Origin: Hippea sp.
GTDB lineage: Bacteria > Campylobacterota_A > Desulfurellia > Desulfurellales > Hippeaceae
Direction: 5' to 3'
Length of the DNA stretch: 7,697 nucleotides
Assembly: GCA_015486705.1 (NCBI GenBank)
Contig: WFRG01000049.1
Location: 1-7,697, forward strand
Positions 1 through 5,535 of the stretch are shown here, piece by piece. The notes under the pieces are model-generated. The model was not told the origin of the DNA. It saw only the letters and a program-made list of their open reading frames with translations, and searched no databases. The translations under genes and the position numbers were made by a program. Position 1 is the stretch's first letter, and the number at the start of each line of letters is the position of its first letter.

Positions 1-10
1 ATCCCCCTTA

Positions 11-77
11 GGTCATTCTGAACGAAGCCGCGTCAGACGCGGCGAAGTGAAGAATCTAGCGAGCGACTAGCGAGCGC
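11..77 (+). repeat. Dispersed intergenic repeat, copy A, with GC hairpin
   Basis: This copy begins TCATTCTGA (13-21) and reaches GAATCTAGC (52-60). In between is a perfect hairpin-forming palindrome, GCCGCGTC-A-GACGCGGC (27-43), flanked on both sides by CGAAG. It is followed by two near-identical 11-bp tandem units, CTAGCGAGCGA at 56-66 and CTAGCGAGCGC at 67-77. The GC-rich block stands out from the AT-rich surroundings. A facing relative lies at 123-197. The TCATTCTGA...GAAGAATCT pattern resembles short non-coding repeats scattered through many bacterial genomes, but genome-wide copy number cannot be seen here. Confidence 0.75.
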
Positions 78-122
78 AAAGAAATAGCACCTGAAATTTA
101 GGAATACATCCATACACCTTCA

Positions 123-197
123 GCTAGATCCTTCGTCGCTTCGTCACGTCTGGCGTGGTTTCACCACATTAGACATAGCTTTGCTCCTCAGGATGAC
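123..197 (-). repeat. Dispersed intergenic repeat, copy B, inverted
   Basis: Read on the minus strand, this copy starts TCATCCTGAGGAG (from 196) and ends GAAGGATCTAGC (134-123), matching both ends of copy A in inverted orientation. Its interior differs: in place of copy A's GC palindrome it has an imperfect stem pairing 148-159 (GTCTGGCGTGGT) with 163-174 (ACCACATTAGAC) around a TTC loop. The three changes inside the stem include two G:T wobbles, so the folding appears conserved while the sequence has drifted. The pair encloses about 45 bp (78-122) with no visible gene. No transposase is present. Confidence 0.7.
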
Positions 198-360
198 TCG
201 AGGGGAGGAGAAAAAACTGCTCGCTTTCAAACAATCCTGATAATCCCAAAAGGAATCCTACTCTACAACTTTACACTTAACAAACTCTCTAACTGAATTA
301 ATATTGATTTAGATAAGAACCCTCTTTTTAGTTTGATTTTTGATTAGGTAAGACTCCCTT
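198..360. other. Non-coding spacer upstream of the ABC exporter
   Basis: No reading frame of useful length or coding character is visible on either strand. The only structure is a loose direct repeat. The segment from 305 (TTGATTTAGATAAGAACCCT) resembles that from 341 (TGATTAGGTAAGACTCCCTT), 36 bp apart with several mismatches. It lies directly upstream of the predicted -35 of the ABC promoter and might be a regulator site, but the match is too imperfect to claim more. Confidence 0.4.
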
Positions 361-389
361 TTGAATTTTCGGTACTTGTAGTCTATAAT
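361..389 (+). promoter_or_regulatory. Sigma-70-type promoter of the ABC exporter
   Basis: TTGAAT (361-366), a 17-bp spacer, then a perfect TATAAT (384-389). Transcription would begin near 396, leaving a leader of about 50 nt before the ATG at 448. No Shine-Dalgarno sequence precedes that ATG. A second -10-like TATAGT at 436-441 has no matching -35 and is a weaker alternative. Confidence 0.7.
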
Positions 390-447
390 TTAGGCTTACA
401 CCTACTTCTCGTTCAGCGCATTTTTTAATTTATTATATAGTATTCCT

Positions 448-1368
448 ATGGGTGTTTTGTCTGTCAGTCATCTGACGAAAAAATTTGGTGAGTTTCGGGC
501 AGTAAGTGATATATCGTTTAGCCTAGAAAGAGGTGAGATTCTTGGTGTGCTTGGACCAAATGGTGCTGGAAAGACAACTACGATACAGATGTTGCTTGGA
601 GTCTTAAAGCCTACCTCGGGGAAGATAGTGTACTTCGGTAAGGATTTATCAAAAAGCAAAACTGAAATAGCAGAGAAAATCAATTTTTCCTCGACCTACA
701 TCAGCTTGCCGCGCCGACTTACTGTAAAAGAAGACTTAACTTTTATAAGTTACTTGTATGATATTAAAGATAGAAGGACTAGACTTGCTCGGATAAGAAA
801 GATGTTTAGATTGGACGAGATATGGAACTCACAGGTTTTTTCGTTGTCTGCTGGTCAGTCAACTAGATTAAACTTAGCCAAGGCATGGATTAATTTTCCT
901 GAGGTCTTACTCTTAGATGAGCCAACGGCCTCATTGGATCCAGAGGTCGCTGATTATATTCGAAAATTTTTACTCAAACAAAGGGAAAAATTTAATATAT
1001 CGGTGATTATAACCTCCCACAATATGGCAGAGATAGAAGAGGTTTGTGACAGAGTGATATTTATAAATCATGGAAAGATTATTGCGGAAGGAACGCCATA
1101 CAGTTTAGCTAGAACGATGGATGTATCCCACATAAAGCTCTTGATAAAAGATGGTGTAAAGCGCACGGTGGAAATATGTAAGAAACAGGGATTAAATTAT
1201 ATTGTTAGTCGTCGCCATATAACAATAGATATAGAGCAACATAAGATTCCAACATTTCTAGAAAATTTATTGAGTAAAGGAATCATTTATGAGGATATAA
1301 GTATAGATAAGCCAAGCCTAGAGGATTACTTTTTAGAAATTGCTAAAAGAGATGATAAAAATAAATAG
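448..1368 (+). CDS. ABC transporter ATP-binding protein (ABC-2 exporter ATPase)
   Basis: Cytoplasmic ATPase subunit of an ABC-2-type exporter, powering transport through the permease encoded next. The 306 residues are normal for the DrrA/NatA-like group. Visible motifs are Walker A GPNGAGKTT (36-44), signature LSAGQ (133-137, an Ala variant of LSGGQ), Walker B VLLLDEPT with catalytic Glu158 (153-160), D-loop SLD (162-164) and the switch His191 in ITSHN. The Q-loop region (about 79-93) reads INFSSTYISLP and seems to lack the usual Gln. Residues from about 225 form the C-terminal extension common in this group, ending in SLEDYFLEIAK. The ATG lacks a Shine-Dalgarno but follows a good promoter. 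The end overlaps the permease start by 17 nt, pointing to translational coupling. Substrate is unknown; drug, lipid or polysaccharide export are all possible. Confidence 0.95.
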   Translation: MGVLSVSHLTKKFGEFRAVSDISFSLERGEILGVLGPNGAGKTTTIQMLLGVLKPTSGKIVYFGKDLSKSKTEIAEKINFSSTYISLPRRLTVKEDLTFISYLYDIKDRRTRLARIRKMFRLDEIWNSQVFSLSAGQSTRLNLAKAWINFPEVLLLDEPTASLDPEVADYIRKFLLKQREKFNISVIITSHNMAEIEEVCDRVIFINHGKIIAEGTPYSLARTMDVSHIKLLIKDGVKRTVEICKKQGLNYIVSRRHITIDIEQHKIPTFLENLLSKGIIYEDISIDKPSLEDYFLEIAKRDDKNK

Positions 1369-2143
1369 AGTTTACGCCATAGTGTTAAGATACTTTTATC
1401 TTTTAATTCGTAGCTTAGATCGTCTAAGCGACCTATTCTATTGGCCCGCTGTTGATTTGCTGCTTTGGGGATTAACTAGTGCATTTTTTAAAAAGTCTGC
1501 TCCCAACATGTCATTTATCATCATAATGATAATATCCGGGCTTATTTTATGGATAATTTTGTGGCGTGGCCAGTATGAGATTACTGTAAATTTACTGGAA
1601 GACCTTTGGGATCAGAACTTAGTTAATGTCTTTGTCTCCCCCATTCGCTTGAATGAATGGATGATTTCTTTTGTAGTTATCGGAATATTAAAGGCAGCTA
1701 TAAGCGTGAGTTTTGCTGGTCTTTTGGCCTTGTTGCTTTATAAAATAGACGTTTTTAGGTATGGGTTTTTGTTTCTTCCTCTCATGGTCTCTTTGATTAT
1801 GAGCGGTTGGTGGATTGGCTTCATTGTCGCTGGTTTAATCTTGCGGTTTGGTAGGAAGATTCAGACATTTGCTTGGTCTGTGGCGTATCTTTTTGCGCCA
1901 TTCTCAGCTGTATATTATCCTGTTTCTATATTGCCGGAATGGGCGCAGAGAGTGGCGAGTTTGTTGCCTATGTCTTATGTCTTTGAGAGCATGAGAAAAA
2001 TAATCGAGAGCGGTAAGTTTGATTTAGCCGCGTTTTCTATAAGCTTAGGATTAAATATTTTATATTTAATATTGGCCCTAATCTTTTTCAAGAAAAGTTT
2101 TGAGAAAGCGTTGGATAATGGACTGGGAAGTTTAACGTACTAA
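1352..2143 (+). CDS. ABC-2 type transporter permease
   Basis: Membrane subunit pairing with the preceding ATPase. From the ATG at 1352 it has 263 residues and about six hydrophobic segments (roughly 32-47, 55-71, 106-130, 138-166, 172-195 and 230-247). The ABC-2 permease hallmark is near 182-196: APFSAVYYPVSILPEW, followed by LLPMSYVFESMR. The amphipathic N-terminus and the cytoplasmic loop with VNVFVSPIRLNEW also fit the family. A TTG at 1340 would add four residues (MLKE); I prefer the ATG, although both overlap the ATPase gene. No Shine-Dalgarno is clear beyond AAAGAG next to the ATG, consistent with coupled translation. The 3' end overlaps the convergent gene by 12 bp, with no terminator hairpin between them. 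Confidence 0.93.
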   Translation: MIKINRVYAIVLRYFYLLIRSLDRLSDLFYWPAVDLLLWGLTSAFFKKSAPNMSFIIIMIISGLILWIILWRGQYEITVNLLEDLWDQNLVNVFVSPIRLNEWMISFVVIGILKAAISVSFAGLLALLLYKIDVFRYGFLFLPLMVSLIMSGWWIGFIVAGLILRFGRKIQTFAWSVAYLFAPFSAVYYPVSILPEWAQRVASLLPMSYVFESMRKIIESGKFDLAAFSISLGLNILYLILALIFFKKSFEKALDNGLGSLTY

Positions 2144-2857
2144 TTTAAGCAGGTGAATATTTCCTTTAGGATCTACGTACTTTAAAGCAATTGTAGGATT
2201 GCTTTCTTTATTAACTTTCCATACAGCAGCTAGAGTTAACCAGGTTGGTGTGGTGAGGTTGATGATAAATGGAGGTTTAGGATAGCCTTCCATTTTTAGC
2301 ACATACTTTGCATCCAGGGATCTCGAGTAATGGGTTCTATCTCCATCGACCCATACAAATTGAGGAGCTGGATCCCATCCTGTTTCCATCAAGTTTGAAG
2401 GATGAACAGTATTTCCAGTGGGATTATTTTTATCTCCTTTAAATTTATATATTATATAGTAATACTCTCTCCCCTCCCCTGCTCGACTTATACTACTCAG
2501 TTGATCAGTTTTTCCTGTCTTAAGCACCTCGAAATAGGCTTTTCCTTTAAGGGGTTTTAGAGATTTTTTGATGCCCTCTAAGCTGTGAGAGGATTTGGAA
2601 ACATTAGCATAGTCATGCATCATAAACTTAACCTCTACTGGTTTATTTTTTTCTATTTTTTCTGTAACAACCTTTACTTTTTCACCTTTTTGTTCCTTCA
2701 TCGTCTTTTGCGCATACTCAAGCACACTTTCTTTTTTTGTGGTGGAGATTTTGTTTTTAGTTAATTTTGTAGAGCTTTTAGACTTAAAGATGAAAAAGAG
2801 TACGATGATAACTAGAAGGCTTGCTATTGCAATGTAAATTGGAGATTTATTTTTCAT
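2132..2857 (-). CDS. Membrane-anchored protein of unknown function, possibly DUF4352-like fold
   Basis: I do not recognise this 241-residue protein. It starts with a short polar segment and one strong hydrophobic helix (about 7-24, IYIAIASLLVIIVLFFIF) that would act as an uncleaved anchor. A Lys/Ser/Thr-rich linker (25-75) follows, then a soluble domain (about 75-241) expected outside the membrane. The C-terminal part alternates beta-like strands: EYYYIIYKFKGD (131-142), QFVWVDGDRTHYS (166-178), LTLAAVWKVNKE (207-218) and IALKYVDPKGNIHLLKL (223-239). That order, including a late 'vfkv' strand after a Pro-rich turn, recalls the DUF4352/immunoglobulin-like accessory domains of bacterial surface proteins; this is a guess from pattern. 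There are no cysteines. It has its own near-leaderless promoter, 71 bp after the HD gene. Confidence 0.85.
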   Translation of the reverse strand: MKNKSPIYIAIASLLVIIVLFFIFKSKSSTKLTKNKISTTKKESVLEYAQKTMKEQKGEKVKVVTEKIEKNKPVEVKFMMHDYANVSKSSHSLEGIKKSLKPLKGKAYFEVLKTGKTDQLSSISRAGEGREYYYIIYKFKGDKNNPTGNTVHPSNLMETGWDPAPQFVWVDGDRTHYSRSLDAKYVLKMEGYPKPPFIINLTTPTWLTLAAVWKVNKESNPTIALKYVDPKGNIHLLKLVR

Positions 2858-2868
2858 AAATTAAGAAC

Positions 2869-2897
2869 ATTATACATTTCCTAAAAGAAGTCGTCAA
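2869..2897 (-). promoter_or_regulatory. Near-leaderless promoter of the membrane-anchored protein
   Basis: On the minus strand: TTGACG (2897-2892), a 17-bp spacer, then TATAAT (2874-2869). Only 11 nt separate the -10 from the ATG (2857), so transcription starting about 7 nt past the -10 would leave a leader of roughly 5 nt. No Shine-Dalgarno is possible in that space. It lies wholly between the HD gene and this one, so the gene can be transcribed independently. Confidence 0.7.
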
Positions 2898-2928
2898 TTT
2901 TTTAATTCTTAGTTCTAAAATTCAATTT

Positions 2929-3516
2929 TTATTTGTGAGAGGTAATAAGTACGGTCTTTAGCGCTTCGTAATTTTTTCTTACTTTCTCTCGATATTCGTC
3001 ATAAAAAATCTTTTTATGAAAATCACGTTCGATTTTCTCTAGCGCCCACTCCCTATATTCTTCAAAACCTTTTACTGCAGTAAGCCAGCAGTTAACGGGT
3101 AAGATGAGATAAAACTCACTGAGAAAATGTGCGAGAGCATCTGCTGTTGCTAGCACTCTCCCCTCCTCTACTTGCGGTAGCTTCTTACGGCAGCTATGGT
3201 ACAAGATAGCCTCTTTGACTTTTTGAATTTGACTGTTTAAATAACTATATTTTTTCATCATCTCCTCCGCTTTTTTAAGACTCTCTTCCATGAGTGCAGG
3301 ATTCTTGTTGACACCCCATGCTCGAGCTATATCATGAAATAAAGCAGCAAGAATAACTATCTCTTTATCGGCTCCAACCTTTTCAGCGATCTCTTCTGCA
3401 TATCTCGCCACCAGCATAACATGGCCTTTAAAGAACCAAACACGCATACTCTCGTCTTTGCTTTTCTTGTATAGCGTTCTTATCTCCTTCTTTATCAACT
3501 CAATTTGTTTGTTCAT
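2929..3516 (-). CDS. HD-domain metal-dependent phosphohydrolase
   Basis: A 195-residue single-domain HD protein, presumably cytoplasmic. The metal-binding pattern of the superfamily is complete: His32 (GHVMLVARYAEEIA), His61-Asp62 (ALFHDIAR), His107 (ILYHS) and Asp126 (ATADALAHF). Such proteins hydrolyse phosphate esters of nucleotides, cyclic nucleotides or other small molecules; nothing here fixes the substrate. The extra His107 is common in HD proteins related to the YfbR/RelA/phosphodiesterase groups, but fused domains that would assign it are absent. The C-terminus (about 150-195) is a charged helical tail. The ATG has no Shine-Dalgarno. The gene follows the TrmB regulator by 124 bp on the same strand, a gap holding a perfect 12-bp tandem repeat, so co-transcription is possible but not shown. 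Confidence 0.9.
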   Translation of the reverse strand: MNKQIELIKKEIRTLYKKSKDESMRVWFFKGHVMLVARYAEEIAEKVGADKEIVILAALFHDIARAWGVNKNPALMEESLKKAEEMMKKYSYLNSQIQKVKEAILYHSCRKKLPQVEEGRVLATADALAHFLSEFYLILPVNCWLTAVKGFEEYREWALEKIERDFHKKIFYDEYREKVRKNYEALKTVLITSHK

Positions 3517-3604
3517 GGATGGTTTTATTTTTTAGCTTATTGAAAAAGATAATGATTAACTTGGAATCTCAAGAAACCTGTCTTTCTAACTATAAAATAC
3601 TTCT

Positions 3605-3628
3605 CATCTCTATACACATCTCTATACA
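3605..3628. repeat. Perfect 12-bp tandem repeat (two units)
   Basis: CATCTCTATACA occurs twice head to tail (3605-3616, 3617-3628), reading TGTATAGAGATG on the minus strand. It lies between the regulator stop and the HD start, about 90 bp upstream of the latter. A related CATCTCTAcA occurs at 4475-4484 in the divergent regulator/dehydrogenase promoter region, so it might be a protein-binding site as well as a simple slippage duplication. Confidence 0.8.
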
Positions 3629-3640
3629 AACTTAAAAGAT

Positions 3641-4414
3641 TTATTTAGCGACGTAACGCCAGAGAGCGTAAAAGATTTCTTTCTGTGTTAACGCAATCTC
3701 TTGATTATAGATCTCCAGCCCAAACATCTCCCCTTTATAGAAATAATAAAAAGCACAAACATCGTCATAAATATAAGTATCATGCCTTATCTCGATTACC
3801 GATGTCGGGATTATTTTTCTTTGATAATGTGATTCGTAGTCTTTTAGCTGAGTAAATTTTTCAAGCGGTTGATAATTTTCATTTTGAATCTCTTTAGTCT
3901 GGATGCGACGTTTTACAATTTCCTCTCTTAACTGCTCAGCAAATCTCTTTCCTACACTCTCATTCCAGTTTAGATATCCATATCCTACAACCTCGTTCTT
4001 AGTCCTTAAGGTATTCCATAAAACTTGTTTAAGACCACGAACTCCTTTGTAATAAACAATCTTTGTGGCTTCGATTCTAAATGGATGTTCCAATAAGTCT
4101 AGGGATTTTAACACGATCGGTAATCGTTTTTTAATCTCTTCTATTTTTCTCTCTTTTTCCTGAACGAGATGTTTTAAGCTTTCTGGATGGGAAGCTTGAA
4201 GGCGTATGCCTCGTTGATCTAAAACCTCGCGTGCCAACCCCAACTTAACTAATTTCTCGGCAATACGATACAGGGTTGTTCTGTTGATTCCTGTCATCCT
4301 GGCTAGTTCAAGCAGGCTTAGGTCCCCCTTATCGAACAGAGTTATATATACTTTTGCTTCGTTTTTCTCTAAACCTAAAGTTTGCAAATCTTTTATAACC
4401 TTTTGAATGTTCAT
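3641..4414 (-). CDS. TrmB-family transcriptional regulator
   Basis: A 257-residue DNA-binding regulator of the TrmB type. Residues about 5-75 form the winged helix-turn-helix (LGLEKNEAKVYITLF, then recognition helix RTTLYRIAEKLVKLGL and a basic wing). Residues 76-108 are a charged helix likely to dimerise. From about 115 is the C-terminal effector domain opening with the family-typical YYKGVRGLKQVLWNTL. Archaeal members sense sugars; many bacterial relatives have unknown ligands. A frame extends five codons upstream to an ATG at 4429, but that ATG overlaps the perfect -10 TATAAT (4433-4428), so it would probably not be in the transcript. The ATG at 4414 is also where the family usually starts (MNIQKVIKDLQTLGL). 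It diverges from the dehydrogenase-like gene, its most likely target, along with itself. Sites resembling ATGTTCAT surround both promoters. Confidence 0.92.
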   Translation of the reverse strand: MNIQKVIKDLQTLGLEKNEAKVYITLFDKGDLSLLELARMTGINRTTLYRIAEKLVKLGLAREVLDQRGIRLQASHPESLKHLVQEKERKIEEIKKRLPIVLKSLDLLEHPFRIEATKIVYYKGVRGLKQVLWNTLRTKNEVVGYGYLNWNESVGKRFAEQLREEIVKRRIQTKEIQNENYQPLEKFTQLKDYESHYQRKIIPTSVIEIRHDTYIYDDVCAFYYFYKGEMFGLEIYNQEIALTQKEIFYALWRYVAK

Positions 4415-4427
4415 ACTGGTACACAAC

Positions 4428-4456
4428 ATTATATCAAGAAAACAACTATGTTTCTA
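4428..4456 (-). promoter_or_regulatory. Extended -10 promoter of the TrmB-family gene
   Basis: On the minus strand TGA-TATAAT (4436-4428) gives an extended -10 with a perfect hexamer. A weak -35, TAGAAA, lies 17 bp upstream (4456-4451). Transcription would begin near 4421, about 7 nt before the ATG at 4414, so the message would be almost leaderless. Two ATGTTT direct repeats 10 bp apart (4448-4453 and 4458-4463) overlap or adjoin the -35, where a bound protein would block polymerase; this suggests autoregulation. Confidence 0.65.
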
Positions 4457-4525
4457 AATGTTTAGCTTTATGAACATCTCTACAGTTTCAATATTCATAA
4501 TATGTTCATCAACTTATACAACAGT

Positions 4526-4554
4526 TAGACATTAACCATCATGGCATATAAAAT
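4526..4554 (+). promoter_or_regulatory. Promoter of the dehydrogenase-like gene
   Basis: TAGACA (4526-4531), a 17-bp spacer and TAAAAT (4549-4554), each one mismatch from consensus. Start would be near 4561, leaving a leader of about 30 nt. An ATGTTCAT site lies 16 bp upstream of the -35 and ATGTGCAT covers the start, suitable positions for regulation by the divergent TrmB-type protein. Confidence 0.55.
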
Positions 4555-4581
4555 TATGTGCATAAATATAAACATTAATTT

Positions 4582-4587
4582 AGGTGA
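4582..4587 (+). promoter_or_regulatory. Ribosome binding site of the dehydrogenase-like gene
   Basis: AGGTGA, three nt before the ATG at 4591. It is the only convincing Shine-Dalgarno sequence I find ahead of any gene in this window, though the spacing is short. It supports this start. Confidence 0.5.
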
Positions 4588-4590
4588 AGT

Positions 4591-5535
4591 ATGAAAATTG
4601 CTATCTTAGCACCACGTAATGAGTTCAGTTTAAACCAACTGAAAAGGTTGAGGCAAGTTGGTCAGTTGGTTTTTGTACCACAACGAAAGAGTTATCCGTT
4701 TTCTGAGATCAAAAACCTTGTTCAAGGCTCACAGATCTTAGCTGTTGATCCGGATATTTTAGGTGGTTTCGAAAAAGCAAAGTCTCGCATTAATTCTCTT
4801 ATTGAGTTCCTCCCTACTCTTAAAGGTATTGCTTTGAATACCACCTCGATGGAGTATGTGGATCTACAGTATTGCTGTGAAAAAGGTATTGCGGTTACAA
4901 ACGTTCCTGGCTATGCTACCCAAGCCGTGGCTGAGCACACGATTGGTCTAATTATAGGATTGGCCAAGCGAATATTCCTTCATGACCGACAGATTCAAAG
5001 TGGCGTTTGTAATCCAGAGCTTGGATTTGAGTTGAAGGGGAAAACGCTTGGAATAATCGGTTTGGGAAGAATAGGCAGCAAAGTTGCTCAGCTGGCTTGT
5101 TGTTTGGAATTAGATGTCGTCGCATTTAATAGAACTCCTAGGAGTATGAGAGGGGTAAAAATGGTATCCTTGAATTATCTTTATAATTATTCTGATATAA
5201 TTTCTCTTCATCTCGCTGCTGTCCCAGAAACTTATTCCTTTATAGATAAAGATGCTCTTTCTGAAATGAAAAAAGGAGTGATTGTTGTTAATCTTGCCAG
5301 TCGTTTGTTGGTTGATGAAAAAGCTATGGCTGATGCTATTAGAAATGGTGAGGTTGATTCTTATGCTTATGAAGGAGATGATCTTACATCTGGTCCCCTT
5401 GCTGGGATTAGTCGGGCTTTTGGTTTCAAGGCCTTTGGTTGGTATACAAAAGAATCTCTTGCTCGAGCAACAGAGATATGGACTCAAAAGATATTATGGT
5501 TAGCACAATCAAGCGCCACTGAAAATAGAAGATGA
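4591..5535 (+). CDS. D-2-hydroxyacid dehydrogenase-like protein lacking the usual catalytic triad
   Basis: The 314 residues follow the D-isomer-specific 2-hydroxyacid dehydrogenase fold. The substrate-domain half includes GIAVTNVPGYATQAVAEHT (99-117). The Rossmann domain begins at about 150 with LGIIGLGRIG (153-162) and a second-strand end FNRTPR (179-184) whose Asn-Arg-Thr suggests NADP(H) rather than NAD(H). In active members a triad of Arg, Glu and His works on the substrate. Here the Arg motif, usually N-x-x-R-G, reads NLASRLLVD (234-242), putting Ser at the Arg column with Arg one later. The Glu region reads YAYEGDDL (258-265) with Asp where EP is expected. There is no histidine at all after His207; the usual TPH segment is replaced by FKAFGWYTKESL (279-290). 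It may be a divergent enzyme or a sensory pseudo-enzyme. It is divergent from the TrmB-type regulator and its 3' end overlaps the peptidase gene by 27 bp. Confidence 0.9.
   Translation: MKIAILAPRNEFSLNQLKRLRQVGQLVFVPQRKSYPFSEIKNLVQGSQILAVDPDILGGFEKAKSRINSLIEFLPTLKGIALNTTSMEYVDLQYCCEKGIAVTNVPGYATQAVAEHTIGLIIGLAKRIFLHDRQIQSGVCNPELGFELKGKTLGIIGLGRIGSKVAQLACCLELDVVAFNRTPRSMRGVKMVSLNYLYNYSDIISLHLAAVPETYSFIDKDALSEMKKGVIVVNLASRLLVDEKAMADAIRNGEVDSYAYEGDDLTSGPLAGISRAFGFKAFGWYTKESLARATEIWTQKILWLAQSSATENRR

Larger units (their letters stand above)
4407..4563. promoter_or_regulatory. Candidate operator array between TrmB and dehydrogenase-like genes
   Basis: ATGTTCAT at 4407-4414, its inverse ATGAACAT at 4470-4477, ATGTTCAT again at 4502-4509, and a looser ATGTGCAT at 4556-4563 at the predicted dehydrogenase transcription start. 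The first three are 63 and 32 bp apart, close to six and three helical turns, so they would face the same side of the DNA. TrmB-type dimers plausibly bind here, but the motif is short and AT-rich, and the copy at 4407 coincides with the regulator's start codon. Confidence 0.45.

Noticed and set aside
27..43. GC-rich hairpin as a transcription terminator
   Set aside because: No T-run follows on either strand, and the hairpin belongs to the dispersed repeat.
468..683. Minus-strand open frame of 71 codons opposite the ABC ATPase
   Set aside because: It lies fully antisense to the Walker A region of a clear gene and its translation has no domain-like features.
2904..2922. AT-rich inverted repeat (AATT-TTAG / CTAA-AATT) as a terminator of the HD gene
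   Set aside because: The stem is all but GC-free with a bulge and 2-nt loop, and on the minus strand it is followed by an A-run, not a T-run.
3605..3628. Tandem repeat as a CRISPR array
   Set aside because: Two contiguous 12-bp units without spacers do not form an array, and no cas gene is present.
5110..5487. Minus-strand open frame of 125 codons opposite the dehydrogenase-like gene
   Set aside because: It is antisense to conserved Rossmann-domain codons; the composition is Ile/Ser/Phe-rich as expected for a shadow frame.
5282..5503. Plus-strand 73-codon frame of hydrophobic, Leu-rich character
   Set aside because: It is an out-of-frame reading of the dehydrogenase-like gene; the apparent membrane segment is a by-product of the frame.
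4591..5535. Calling the dehydrogenase-like gene serA (phosphoglycerate dehydrogenase)
   Set aside because: It lacks the ACT regulatory domain, the catalytic histidine and the usual Arg/Glu motifs.
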